This document shows positions 7,327-17,721 of a DNA stretch of 32,532 nt, one piece after another. Numbering within the stretch: position 1 is the stretch's first letter; each line of letters begins with the position of its first letter. The DNA is from Lutibacter sp. (GTDB taxonomy: Bacteria > Bacteroidota > Bacteroidia > Flavobacteriales > Flavobacteriaceae): assembly GCA_030656195.1 (NCBI GenBank), contig JAUSOJ010000305.1:1-32532 (forward strand), read 5' to 3'. Made by a program: the position numbers and the translations under genes. The notes beneath the pieces were generated by a model. It made no database searches. It was not told where the DNA came from and saw only the letters and a list, made by a program, of their open reading frames with translations.

Positions 7327-8187
7327 ATGAAAATTTACCCCATTGAAACAGGGAACTTTAAACTGGATGGCGGCGCCATGTTTGGCGTAGTTCCAAAAGT
7401 AATTTGGCAACGCACAAACCCCGCAGATGAAAATAACTTAATTGATATGGCGTTGCGCTGTTTGTTGATTGAAGACGGTGACCGCCTTATTTTAATCGAC
7501 AACGGCACCGGAAACAAACAATCAGAAAAGTTTTTTAGCTACTATTATTTCTTCGGAGGCTTTTCGCTTGACGCCTCTTTGGCAAAATATGGTTTTCACA
7601 GAGACGATATTACCGATGTTTTTTTAACCCATTTGCATTTTGACCATTGCGGCGGAAGCATTCAGTGGAATAAAGACCGCACCGGCTATGAACCAGCGTT
7701 TAAAAACGCCAAATTTTGGAGCAATAAAAACCATTGGAAATGGGCGGTTGAACCAAATCCGAGAGAAAAAGCCTCGTTTTTGACAGAAAACATCAATCCA
7801 ATCCAAGAGAGCGGACAACTGAATTTAGTGGATTTGCCAACCGGTGATTTTGCCAAAAACACGCCGCTTGGTTTCGATATTTTATTTGCAAACGGACATA
7901 CCGATAAACTGATGATTCCCCACATTCAATATCAGGGTAAAACCATTGTCTTTGTATCGGATTTGTTGCCGACCGTTGGGCATATTCCTTTGCCGTACGT
8001 GATGGGCTATGACACGCGTCCGCTTTTGACCATGGAAGAAAAAGAGAAGTTCTTAAACATTGCTGCCGACAATAATTATTTTTTGTTCTTTGAGCATGAT
8101 GCCACCAATGAACTTTGTACCATAAAACACACCGAAAAAGGCGTGCGATTAAATCAAACTTATACATTTAACGAAGTATTTAATTAA
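7327..8187 (+). CDS. MBL-fold metallo-hydrolase
   Basis: FLTHLHFDHCGGS (HxHxDH motif). Start moved to MKIYPIETGNF because the track start overlaps the putative -7 element. Confidence 0.9.
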   Translation: MKIYPIETGNFKLDGGAMFGVVPKVIWQRTNPADENNLIDMALRCLLIEDGDRLILIDNGTGNKQSEKFFSYYYFFGGFSLDASLAKYGFHRDDITDVFLTHLHFDHCGGSIQWNKDRTGYEPAFKNAKFWSNKNHWKWAVEPNPREKASFLTENINPIQESGQLNLVDLPTGDFAKNTPLGFDILFANGHTDKLMIPHIQYQGKTIVFVSDLLPTVGHIPLPYVMGYDTRPLLTMEEKEKFLNIAADNNYFLFFEHDATNELCTIKHTEKGVRLNQTYTFNEVFN

Positions 8188-8201
8188 CACAAAACAAAAG
8201 A

Positions 8202-9845
8202 ATGAGAATATTTAAATCGATGTTTGTTGTTGCGTTGGCAACAATTTCATTAGCAAGTTGCGGTTCTGTAAAATCTATCGCTGACAAACCAGTTCCGACC
8301 ATGGAAACCACTATTTCCATGCCACAAAAGAAAGGCGCCATTGGCGAAGAACAATTCAACCATTGGGCACATGCCGATTTGGTGGCGGATACCATTCCCG
8401 GAATGAGCCTGGACAAAGCCTATAAATTTTTAGAGGGAAAAAAAGGCGTAACAGTTATTGTTGCCGTAATTGACTCTGGAATTGACATTGAGCACGAAGA
8501 TTTAAAAGACGTTCTTTGGATCAATACCAAAGAAATTCCTGGAAATGGCATTGACGATGACAATAATGGTTATGTGGATGATATTTACGGATGGAATTAT
8601 TTAGGAGGAAACGGTGATGCCGCTCCAGAACAATTGGAAATCACACGTATTGTAGCCAAATTAAATCCGCGTTTTGAAGGTAAAAAATTGGAAGACATCA
8701 GTGAAGCCGACAAAGCCGACTTTAAAAAATACCAGGAATATGTGGAAGAGTTTAAAACGGCTTCCTCAAGACATTTCCAAACCTTGACCCGTATGGAGCA
8801 AATAGCCGATAATTTTGCGGCAGTTAAGAAATACTTGGGCAAACAAGCCATTACCTTGGAAGATTTACAGGGAATAAACACGGATGACCAAACATTAAAA
8901 GCACAAGTTGGCGATTTGATTGGTTTATTTGGCAGAGGTTTGGATGAAGATGCCTATTTGGACTATTATGAAACTCAAAAGAAAAATAAAAACTACGATT
9001 TTAATTTTGACGGACGCGCCATTGTTGGCGACAATCCGGAAGATTTTAACGACAGAAATTACGGAAACGGGTTTGTGATCGGTTCAAAAGAGGAAGAATC
9101 TCACGGAACACATGTGGCCGGAATTATTTTAGCTTCAAGAAATAACAATAAAGGATTGCAAGGGGTTGCCCACAACGCAAAATTAATGTCTGTTCGGGCG
9201 GTGCCAGATGGTGATGAACGCGATAAAGATGTTGCGTTGGCAATTAGATATGCCGTAGACAATGGCGCAAAAGTAATCAACATGAGTTTTGGAAAAAGCT
9301 TTTCACCGAACAAAGAATGGGTTTTTGACGCTATAAAATACGCCGAAAAGCATGATGTTTTGTTGGTGCACGCTGCCGGAAACGACAATAAAAATATTGA
9401 TGTAAAAGACAATTTTCCAAATGATTCTGAAGATAAAGTAACCGAATTTTCAGACAATGTACTTACCATTGGGGCTTTGAGTGCCAATTTTAACGAAAAT
9501 TTGCTGGCTTCATTTTCCAATTACGGCAAACTAAATGTTGATGTTTTTGCGCCTGGAGTGCAAATTTATTCAACAGTGCCAAAAGATGAATATGCAAAAT
9601 TTAGCGGTACTTCTATGGCTTCGCCTGAAGTTGCCGGTATTGCAACATTAATTCGTTCTTATTATCCACAATTGTCCGCAAGTCAGGTAAAACACATTAT
9701 CATGAATTCAGGTGTTAAAGTAAATTTACAAGTACTTGTTCCTGGACAAAAAGGTGATAAAGCGCCGTTTTCAAGCTTGTCAAAAGCAGGAAGTATCGCA
9801 AATGCTTACAACGCCTTGTTATTGGCCGATAAAATGGTGAATTAA
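8202..9845 (+). CDS. S8 family subtilisin-like serine protease, lipoprotein
   Basis: Lipobox ISLASCGS; Asp VIVAVIDSGIDIEHEDL; His ESHGTHVAGII; Ser FSGTSMASPEVAG. Confidence 0.93.
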   Translation: MRIFKSMFVVALATISLASCGSVKSIADKPVPTMETTISMPQKKGAIGEEQFNHWAHADLVADTIPGMSLDKAYKFLEGKKGVTVIVAVIDSGIDIEHEDLKDVLWINTKEIPGNGIDDDNNGYVDDIYGWNYLGGNGDAAPEQLEITRIVAKLNPRFEGKKLEDISEADKADFKKYQEYVEEFKTASSRHFQTLTRMEQIADNFAAVKKYLGKQAITLEDLQGINTDDQTLKAQVGDLIGLFGRGLDEDAYLDYYETQKKNKNYDFNFDGRAIVGDNPEDFNDRNYGNGFVIGSKEEESHGTHVAGIILASRNNNKGLQGVAHNAKLMSVRAVPDGDERDKDVALAIRYAVDNGAKVINMSFGKSFSPNKEWVFDAIKYAEKHDVLLVHAAGNDNKNIDVKDNFPNDSEDKVTEFSDNVLTIGALSANFNENLLASFSNYGKLNVDVFAPGVQIYSTVPKDEYAKFSGTSMASPEVAGIATLIRSYYPQLSASQVKHIIMNSGVKVNLQVLVPGQKGDKAPFSSLSKAGSIANAYNALLLADKMVN

Positions 9846-9869
9846 AACCAAAAATTATAATTTATTGTT

Positions 9870-9903
9870 AAAAAAACGCACGGTTCGCCGTGTGTTTTTT
9901 TGT
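9870..9903 (+). terminator. Rho-independent terminator with TTCG loop
   Basis: ACGCACGG-TTCG-CCGTGTGT followed by a T run. Confidence 0.88.
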
Positions 9904-9947
9904 TTTATAAAGTAATGTTTATATTGCGGCAAATAAACAAATCCCTT

Positions 9948-11795
9948 ATGAATAGATTTTTTGTAGTACTTTTTACAATTATTTCAACCGCAGTTTTTGC
10001 GCAAAATAACACTTCTTACTGGCAGCAACATGCCGATTACAAAATGGTTGTGGATATTGATGCAGAAAATTATCAGTATAAAGGAACACAGGAATTGATA
10101 TATACCAACAATTCTCCCGACGAATTAAATTTCGTTTTTTATCATTTGTATTTCAACGCTTTTCAGCCAAACAGTGAAATGGATGCCCGATTACAGGCTG
10201 TTCCAGATCCGGATAAAAGAATGGTAAACAATATTGGCACCAAAGAAAATCCGGTTTATGAAAGCAGAATCGCCAAATTGAAACCCAATGAAATTGGCTA
10301 TTTAAAAGTATTGTCGTTAAAACAAAACGGAAAAGACGTAACATTCAGTATCGACGGAACCGTGTTAAAAGTGACTTTAAATGAAGCAATTCAACCGGGA
10401 GAGAAAGTAAAATTTGACATGACTTTTGAAGGTCAGGTGCCTGTTCATATTCGCAGGGCCGGCAGAAACAGTGTGGATGGCGTGGCACTTTCCATGGCGC
10501 AATGGTATCCGAAAATGGCGGAATACGATTTTGAAGGCTGGCACGCAGATGCTTATATTGCCCGTGAATTTCACGGAGTTTGGGCAAATTTTGACGTGAC
10601 GCTTCATATTGATAAAACCTATACCGTTGGCGGAACAGGATATTTGCAAAATCCGCAGGAAGTTGGCCATGGCTATGAAGATAAAACCAAGGCACTGAAG
10701 CTTCCGAAGGGAAAAAAACTGAAATGGCATTTTGTGGCGCCAAATGTGCACGATTTTACCTGGGCAGCCGATCCAAATTATGTGCACGATATTTTAAAAA
10801 CGGCCAATGGAACAGAACTTCACTTCATTTATAAGAAAGACAAAAAATATGCAAAAGCCTGGAAAGCAGTTCAGCCTTTAACAGAAAAAGCATTGCAGTA
10901 TTTCAATGAAAATATTGGAGAATATCCTTGGAAACAGTATTCCGTAATTCAAGGCGGCGATGGCGGTATGGAATATGCCATGTGCACTTTAATTGAGGGC
11001 GGAGAAACCTTAAATGACATAGTTGGAACCGTTTTTCACGAATTGGCGCATAGCTGGTTTCAACAAATTTTGGCAACCAATGAAAGCAAACATTCTTGGA
11101 TGGATGAAGGTTTTACTTCGTATGTTTCAACAATGGCTTCCAGCTTAATTTTAGAAGGCGGTGACGGAAAACCAAATGCAAAAGGTTACAAAAACTATTT
11201 TTATGCGGTGAAAAATAATATTGAAGAACCATTAACCACCCACGCCGACCGATTTAATACCAATGCCGCTTTTGGTATTGGAAGCTAAACCAAAGGCAGT
11301 ATGTTTCTGTCGCAGCTGAATTATATCATCGGAGAAGAAAATGTGCAAAAAACCATTAAAAAATATTTTGAAGATTTTAAATTCAAACATCCAACACCCA
11401 ATGATTTTAAACGAACTGCCGAGAAAATTTCGGGAATTCAATTGGATTGGTTTTTGAATGAATGGACGCAAACCTTGCATACCATTGATTACGCGGTTGC
11501 GAAAGTTGAGGGAACTTCGGTTACGTTGGCACGAGTTGGGCAAATACCGATGCCTATTGATGTTTCAGTCACTTATGTTGATGGCAGCACAGAAAATTTT
11601 TACATTCCTTTAAATATGATGCGCGGCGAAAAAACCACCGATGCAACATTAATTAAAAATTGGGCCTGGGCACATCCAACTTATACTTTCTCAACTTCAA
11701 AAGAAGTGAAAAAAGTTGAAATTGATCCTTCACAATTGATGGCTGATATTGAAAGAGGGAATAATGTGTTTGAAAAACAAGAAGCCAAAAACTAA
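9948..11795 (+). pseudogene. M1 family metallopeptidase interrupted by an in-frame TAA at 11286-11288
   Basis: FHELAHSWF...WMDEGF zinc-binding motifs. ORFs 9900-11288 and 11301-11795 are in the same frame and continuous apart from GIGS*TKGSMFLSQLNYIIGEENVQ. Confidence 0.88.
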
Positions 11796-11861
11796 AAATT
11801 TCGAAATTTGATTTTTTTAAAATGACCGATTACTTTAAAATGAAAGGATTTAAATCTGAAT

Positions 11862-12707
11862 TTACGGGTTGTGCTTTTTAATTTCAACAATGGTTGATGG
11901 TAGATAAAATCCTTTTTGCAAGAGGTTTTGAACAACTTTATTTATTACAACCGACCTGATACTGTTGTGATATGTTTTTGACGAACTTTTAAAAGTATCT
12001 ATCCAAAATAAAATTTTAAAGTTTATGGTGCTGGCCGTTAACTCGTCAATAAGCACGGTTGTTTTTTTATTTTTAGTGTTCAATACGTCACTAATTTCAG
12101 AAACAGAATCTGAAATAATTTTTAAGGCTTCAGCAATGTTGCTGTTATAATCAAGGCCAATAATAAATTCATAGCGTAAAAAACCATCAATGGTATAATT
12201 GATAAGCGGATTTTTCAGGATTTGGCCATTTGGAATAAACACGTCTTTGCCGTCGGGTGTTTTTACAAGTGTTTCCCTCAAATTCAACTCCTGTACGTAA
12301 CCCAAAATAGTGCCTGATTCAATAAGGTCTTTCATCCTAAACGGACTTTTAAATGCAAGTATGATACCTGCTAAAAAATTTTCACCGATATCTTTAAAAG
12401 CAAAACCAATTATAAAAGTAAGAATTCCTGCTCCTGCCAATATTTGCGTTGTAAAGTTTTTAAAACCCAATAAATTGAGCGCCATCACAATAACAATTAA
12501 CCTGATGATTATTGAGGTAACTTGTGAAATAAAATCGGCGGATAAGGTATTGGTTAATTTTGGTTTAATTTTTTTCTGGATCAAATTTTTAAAACCACTG
12601 GAAATTAAAAAACCTATTGTTAAAATAACGATTGCAATTGAAATAGCTGGAAGTTTATCTAGGAAACTATTGTAAAGATCCAAAAAATAGTCTGTGAATT
12701 TATTCAT
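11862..12707 (-). CDS. MscS family mechanosensitive ion channel
   Basis: 281 aa; TM helices followed by ILAGAGILTFIIGFAFKDIGENFLAGIILAFKSPFRMKDLIE and FIPNGQILKNPLINY. Confidence 0.9.
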   Translation of the reverse strand: MNKFTDYFLDLYNSFLDKLPAISIAIVILTIGFLISSGFKNLIQKKIKPKLTNTLSADFISQVTSIIIRLIVIVMALNLLGFKNFTTQILAGAGILTFIIGFAFKDIGENFLAGIILAFKSPFRMKDLIESGTILGYVQELNLRETLVKTPDGKDVFIPNGQILKNPLINYTIDGFLRYEFIIGLDYNSNIAEALKIISDSVSEISDVLNTKNKKTTVLIDELTASTINFKILFWIDTFKSSSKTYHNSIRSVVINKVVQNLLQKGFYLPSTIVEIKKHNP

Positions 12708-12856
12708 TACAGTTTATTTAAGGATTGTTTTATGATGTCCATTATTTTTCAAAATTAAATAAAAGCTAAGGATTACTTATAAAGGTACTAATTATTCGTT
12801 AATAAATTAAATGTAAAACTGATTTTTAGAAAGCATTAATTAAGAAGTAACTTATT

Positions 12857-14014
12857 TCAATCAACAATTAATCTGGGTAAATTTTCAGGTAATCTTGTAA
12901 GCAATTCATAATTTACCTGCTCGCTAAATTCGCTAAACGACGAAACGCTTATTTCCAAGTCGCCTTGTTTGCCTATCAAAACAACTTCATCGCCTTTTTC
13001 AACCGAATTAACTTGGGTAACATCAACCGTAATCATATTCATATTTACGGTTCCAACAACGCTAACACGTTGTCCGTTGATCAGCACAATGCCCTGATTG
13101 CTTAAATTACGGCTAAAACCGTGAGCGTAACCAACAGGAATTATGGCTATTTTTAAATCGGAATTGGCAAGATAGGACGTGCCGTAGCCAACAAATTCGC
13201 CCGTTTTTACTTTCTTCACATCCATCACGTGGCTTTTCCAGGAAATCAGGCGTTTCAACGGATTTTGAGTCACTTTCTTTTTGGTTAAATACTCAATCAA
13301 AATTTCTTTGTTGGGAAAAAATCCATACTGAATAATGCCTAACCGCACCATGTCCATTTGAAATTTAGGATAGCGCAAAGCGGCGGCCGAACAAGCCGTA
13401 TGTTTTTGTTCGGGCGTTAGACCAGCGGCAGCTACTTTTTTCAGCACTTTTTGGAAAACCTGTTGCTGTTTGTGAATCCGATAATAATTGGCAATGCTTT
13501 CCGCTCCTGCAAAATGGGTGCAAAGTCCTTTAAAAAAAAGGTAATCACTATTGTTTTTCAGCAATTTCAACACTACCGGAAGTTGGTCCATCGCAAATCC
13601 GGTTCTGTTCATTCCGGTTTCCACTTCAATGTGAATTTTGGCCGTTTTACCAAGTCTTTTAGCTGTTTCAAGCGCTTTTTCTAGTCGGTCAGGTTCAAAA
13701 ACATAAAATTCAATATTGTTTTCAATGGCCCATTCCAGCTGCTCATTGTTGATGAGTCCCATAATCATCACCGTGCTGTTTTTAGTGCTTGCATTATGTA
13801 CACGCAAAGCTTCATCGGCACTAAATACCGAAAAATGATTGATGCCGCAATTTTCCGCCAGCGGAACAAACACTTCAAGTCCGTGCCCATAAGCATTGCC
13901 TTTGACCACCGAAGATATTTGTACGCCGTTTCCAATGTAATTTTTTAAAAACTGAAGGTTGTGCTCCAGTGCCGATTTGCTGATTTCTATGTGTGAGGTG
14001 TGAAGGGATTTCAT
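12857..14014 (-). CDS. alr: Alanine racemase
   Basis: SSVVKGNAYGHG (PLP lysine), VETGMNRTGF, IIPVGYAHGFSR, VNMNMITVDV. Confidence 0.93.
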   Translation of the reverse strand: MKSLHTSHIEISKSALEHNLQFLKNYIGNGVQISSVVKGNAYGHGLEVFVPLAENCGINHFSVFSADEALRVHNASTKNSTVMIMGLINNEQLEWAIENNIEFYVFEPDRLEKALETAKRLGKTAKIHIEVETGMNRTGFAMDQLPVVLKLLKNNSDYLFFKGLCTHFAGAESIANYYRIHKQQQVFQKVLKKVAAAGLTPEQKHTACSAAALRYPKFQMDMVRLGIIQYGFFPNKEILIEYLTKKKVTQNPLKRLISWKSHVMDVKKVKTGEFVGYGTSYLANSDLKIAIIPVGYAHGFSRNLSNQGIVLINGQRVSVVGTVNMNMITVDVTQVNSVEKGDEVVLIGKQGDLEISVSSFSEFSEQVNYELLTRLPENLPRLIVD

Positions 14015-15165
14015 GATAAAATACGTAAGCTTATTTTGTGAAACAATTGCATGGCGACAGGTAAAATGTCATCCGGAAAATCATAATCGGGATTGTGCAG
14101 TGACGGACTTTTTTCACCCGATCCAATGCCAAACATGGCGCCTTTAAAATGTTGCGTAAACAGGCCAAAATCTTCTCCCCATTTAAAAGGAAATTTTCTT
14201 TCATAAATGTCAAAATCCAAATTTGTTGCAGATTCTTTAATAATTTCAACTGCTTTATCAGCATTTTGGTTTGCGTAAAATTCTTGTGTCCACGAACAGG
14301 TGATGGGCATTTGATGATTTTCAGCTGCTTTTTCAACACAATTTATGATATCGGCGGTTAATTTTTCCATAGTTTCTTCATTCCAGGTGCGAATGGTAAG
14401 TCGTATTTCTCCATAACCTGCTGAAATTCCGTATGCAATTTCACCCATTTCAATATGAATTGGCGTAATTAAGGTAAAATCGTTTCGGTTTGGATCATTG
14501 TTGGAAAATTTCGCCGATTCCTGTAAAATTTCTGCAATGGCAAGCGCCGGATTCAAGCCGTTTTCCGGCTCTGCGGCGTGTGCGGTTTTCCCGTTTATTT
14601 TAATGATGATGCTTTTTACGGCGGCGGTAAACGAATTGTTTTTCACCACAATTTGGTTTAAAGGATAGGCAGGCAGGTTGTGAAAAGCAAAAATATAATC
14701 GGGTCTTAATGTTTCAAATTTTGGGTCGGCAAACACTGCTTTTGCACCTTCGCCGTCTTCTTCCGCAGGTTGAAACAGTAAAAATACTTTCCCGGTTTTT
14801 GGTTTTTGTTCAGATAAAATCCTGGCCAATCCCAATAAAACAGTTGTGTGCCCATCGTGTCCGCATTTATGGGAAACGCCATCGATTGTTGATTTATGCG
14901 AAAACGTGTTGATTTCCTGTATTGGCAAAGCATCCAATTCTGCCCTAAACATGACCGATTTCCCTGGTTTTTTGCTGTCAAACACAGCCACAATACCAGT
15001 TACTCCAATGTTTTCTATGACTTGGGTTGGCGTGCAGGTTTTTAAAAAGTTGGCAACGCTTTTGGCAGTGTTGTATTCTTTCCCCGAAACTTCAGGATTG
15101 GCGTGCAGCATTTTACGAAATGTAACGAGTTCTTTTATTAATTCATTATTGAATATTGGTTCCAT
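14011..15165 (-). CDS. M20 family metallopeptidase / amidohydrolase
   Basis: MLHANPEVSGKEYNTA, KCGHDGHTTVLLGLA, FQPAEEDGEGAKA, HAAEPENGLNPA; overlaps alr by 4 nt. Confidence 0.92.
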   Translation of the reverse strand: MEPIFNNELIKELVTFRKMLHANPEVSGKEYNTAKSVANFLKTCTPTQVIENIGVTGIVAVFDSKKPGKSVMFRAELDALPIQEINTFSHKSTIDGVSHKCGHDGHTTVLLGLARILSEQKPKTGKVFLLFQPAEEDGEGAKAVFADPKFETLRPDYIFAFHNLPAYPLNQIVVKNNSFTAAVKSIIIKINGKTAHAAEPENGLNPALAIAEILQESAKFSNNDPNRNDFTLITPIHIEMGEIAYGISAGYGEIRLTIRTWNEETMEKLTADIINCVEKAAENHQMPITCSWTQEFYANQNADKAVEIIKESATNLDFDIYERKFPFKWGEDFGLFTQHFKGAMFGIGSGEKSPSLHNPDYDFPDDILPVAMQLFHKISLRILS

Positions 15166-15474
15166 TTGTATTATTTTTTAGGTCAAACATTTCTCTTTTC
15201 ATATTGAATAAAACTTCAGATGGATGATTGAAAACTAGGAATAAAATTATTGCAGAAATCAAAAAGTCTAAAAAGGAAGATTTATCGGCTTAAAGCAAAG
15301 ATAACCCGATTTTACCAGATTTTTAAGGTTAAACTGTTAATGATTTCTTATTTATAGGATTTTTTTCATCAAAAATTGGCGTTCTTGCGTGAAATTGACA
15401 TAAGGTCAATCCAATTTAAAACAACATGATTCTGTTAAATTATTTACCTTAGCCAATCAGAAAATAGCCTTTAA

Positions 15475-16044
15475 ATGTCTGTAACCGATAAACAATTTTT
15501 AAATCCGGAAAAATGGGTCAGCTTGCATGCCGATTACCTTTTCAATTATACCATTAGCCGGCTTAACGACAGAGATTTGGCCAAAGATTTGGTACAGGAC
15601 ACTTTTTTTTCGGCCTTAAAGGCTAAGGATAATTTTAAAGGAGAATCCAGCGAGCGCACTTGGTTAATCGCTATTCTAAAACGTAAAATTGTTGATTATT
15701 ACCGCAAAATTAATTCGACAAAAGGAAAGGCTGAAGTGCGTATGAGTTTTTATGCGGAAGGCGAAAAAGAAGGAGAATGGCTAGAAGAACGTGCGCCAAC
15801 CGACTGGAGCGGTGAAATTGAAAAAAAGATTGAAAACGAAGAATTGGCCATTGTTTTGGAAAAATGCATCGAAAGCCTGCCCGAAAAATACGCTATGGTT
15901 TTTAGGATGAAAACCGTGCATCAAATTGAAACGGAGGATATTTGTAATGAACTTGAAATTACTTCGACAAATTTTTGGGTCATTATTCACAGAGCCCGAA
16001 CCCAACTCAGAAAGTGCATGGAAGAAAATTGGTTTAAAATTTAA
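15475..16044 (+). CDS. ECF RNA polymerase sigma factor (sigma-70 family)
   Basis: Region 2 DRDLAKDLVQDTFFSALKA; region 4 LPEKYAMVFRMKTVHQIETEDICNELEITSTNFWVIIHRARTQLRKCM. Confidence 0.92.
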   Translation: MSVTDKQFLNPEKWVSLHADYLFNYTISRLNDRDLAKDLVQDTFFSALKAKDNFKGESSERTWLIAILKRKIVDYYRKINSTKGKAEVRMSFYAEGEKEGEWLEERAPTDWSGEIEKKIENEELAIVLEKCIESLPEKYAMVFRMKTVHQIETEDICNELEITSTNFWVIIHRARTQLRKCMEENWFKI

Positions 16045-16055
16045 AATATATTGAC

Positions 16056-16310
16056 ATGAAAATTACATGTAATGAAGCAACTGAAATTTGCGACAAAAGC
16101 CAATATAAGGAAGCCTCCATATGGGAAAAAATAAAACTTGGCACTCATTTATTTTTATGTAAAAAATGCGGACTTTACGCCAAACAGAACAAGATGATGA
16201 GTGTTTGTTTGCGAAAATTAAAGGAAGCGGAAAGCCATAAAACGACTCATTTAAACCGAGATGAAAAAGAATTAATGGCGCAGGAATTAAAAACCAAAAT
16301 AGAAGCTTAA
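16056..16310 (+). CDS. Small soluble zinc-binding, anti-sigma (ZAS)-like protein
   Basis: 84 aa; HLFLCKKC matches HxxxCxxC; 11 nt downstream of the ECF sigma gene; no TM segment apparent. Confidence 0.65.
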   Translation: MKITCNEATEICDKSQYKEASIWEKIKLGTHLFLCKKCGLYAKQNKMMSVCLRKLKEAESHKTTHLNRDEKELMAQELKTKIEA

Positions 16311-16408
16311 TCCATAAATAGACCTTAAAGATTGCTGTGGAGAATTGATTTATCGATAAATTTTTGTTGAACACAGCGTCTTTGGTTTCCTTTAAAATAT
16401 AAAATAAA

Positions 16409-17050
16409 ATGAATTTTTTACCTGAAAAAATAGATGATTACGTTGTAAATCATTCCCAAAAAGAACCAGAATTACTGCAACAGTTGAACAAGGAAACTTG
16501 GCAAAAAGTGTTAAATCCCAGGATGTTGAGCGGAGGTTATCAGGGCAGAATTTTGTCGATGATTTCTAAATTAATCCAGCCAAAAAACATTTTGGAAATT
16601 GGCACTTATACCGGTTATTCGGCTTTATGTTTGGCGGAAGGAATGCAAAAAAACGGAACGCTTTTCACCATCGATAAAAATGAAGAACTGGAAGATTTTG
16701 CCAAAAAATATTTTGAGCAATCGCCCTATAATTTACAAATAAAACAGTTGGTTGGAAATGCCATGGACATTATCCCAACCTTAAACGAAAAATTCGATCT
16801 GGTTTTTATTGATGCGGATAAAGAAAATTACATTACCTATTTTAAGATGATTATTGATAAAATGAATTCGGGCGGCGTAATTTTATCCGACAATGTGTTG
16901 TGGAGCGGAAAAGTTGTTGAAAAAATTGAACCCCATGATAAAGACACCCAAGCCTTGGTTGTATACAATGAATTGTTAAATAATGACGATAGAATTGAAA
17001 CTATTTTGCTGCCAATCAGAGATGGATTGTCAATTAGCAGGGTGAAATAA
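16409..17050 (+). CDS. Class I SAM-dependent O-methyltransferase
   Basis: ILEIGTYTGYSALCLAEGM, FDLVFIDADKENYITYF, GGVILSDNVLWSGKV. Confidence 0.93.
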   Translation: MNFLPEKIDDYVVNHSQKEPELLQQLNKETWQKVLNPRMLSGGYQGRILSMISKLIQPKNILEIGTYTGYSALCLAEGMQKNGTLFTIDKNEELEDFAKKYFEQSPYNLQIKQLVGNAMDIIPTLNEKFDLVFIDADKENYITYFKMIIDKMNSGGVILSDNVLWSGKVVEKIEPHDKDTQALVVYNELLNNDDRIETILLPIRDGLSISRVK

Positions 17051-17081
17051 GCTGGAATTTTTTGATGCGGTAATTTGAAAA

Positions 17082-17612
17082 TTATCTTTCTCTTTTAACA
17101 GATCCGTTCTCTTCTTCTTTGGGATCTTTAACTTCAGGTTCAGGAGAATTTTCAGCAACGTTTTTAACTTCTTCTGTTGGCGTTGCAGAATTTTTAAGGT
17201 CTATGGCCGTAGTTGAGGAATCGGCGGTAATATTGGCGGAAATGTCAGTTACCGTATTTTTTGCATCCTTTGGTTTGCTAAAATAACTCACCAAATTTCC
17301 GTCGGCATCTTTTAAAGGATTGATGGATTTTTCAATATCATCCTTAACTTTTTTCATAGGGTTAGAGAAATCGTCAAAATTGTCTTTTATCCTGTTTACC
17401 TCATTTCTCACTTTTGCGGCAACATCAATATCAATGTCGTTTTTTTCGGCGCTATTATGAATTTCGCGCTTAATGTCATTGGTTGCATTTTTAATTTGCC
17501 GCATTCCTTTTCCCAGTTCGCGTGCAATTTCCGGAAGTTTGTCCGCTCCAAAAACCATCACAACCACCAATAAAATTACAAATATTTCGCCACCGCTGAT
17601 AAATAAAAACAT
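17082..17612 (-). CDS. Twin-arginine translocase TatA/TatB family subunit
   Basis: N-terminal FISGGEIFVILLVVVMVFGADKLPEIARELGKGMRQIKNATNDIK with a charged, low-complexity tail. Confidence 0.88.
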   Translation of the reverse strand: MFLFISGGEIFVILLVVVMVFGADKLPEIARELGKGMRQIKNATNDIKREIHNSAEKNDIDIDVAAKVRNEVNRIKDNFDDFSNPMKKVKDDIEKSINPLKDADGNLVSYFSKPKDAKNTVTDISANITADSSTTAIDLKNSATPTEEVKNVAENSPEPEVKDPKEEENGSVKRER

Positions 17613-17721
17613 ATTAAATATTTTTTAGGCTACAAAGATAATTAAAAAATGACGCAATGAATAAATCTTAACAAACCCAACAAAACAATTAACATTATAA
17701 AAACAAAATAGCCAATATTAT

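Noticed and set aside
10153-10787. Minus-strand ORFs antisense to the M1 peptidase
   Set aside because: Shadow ORFs with implausible composition; the sense-strand M1 motifs are clear.
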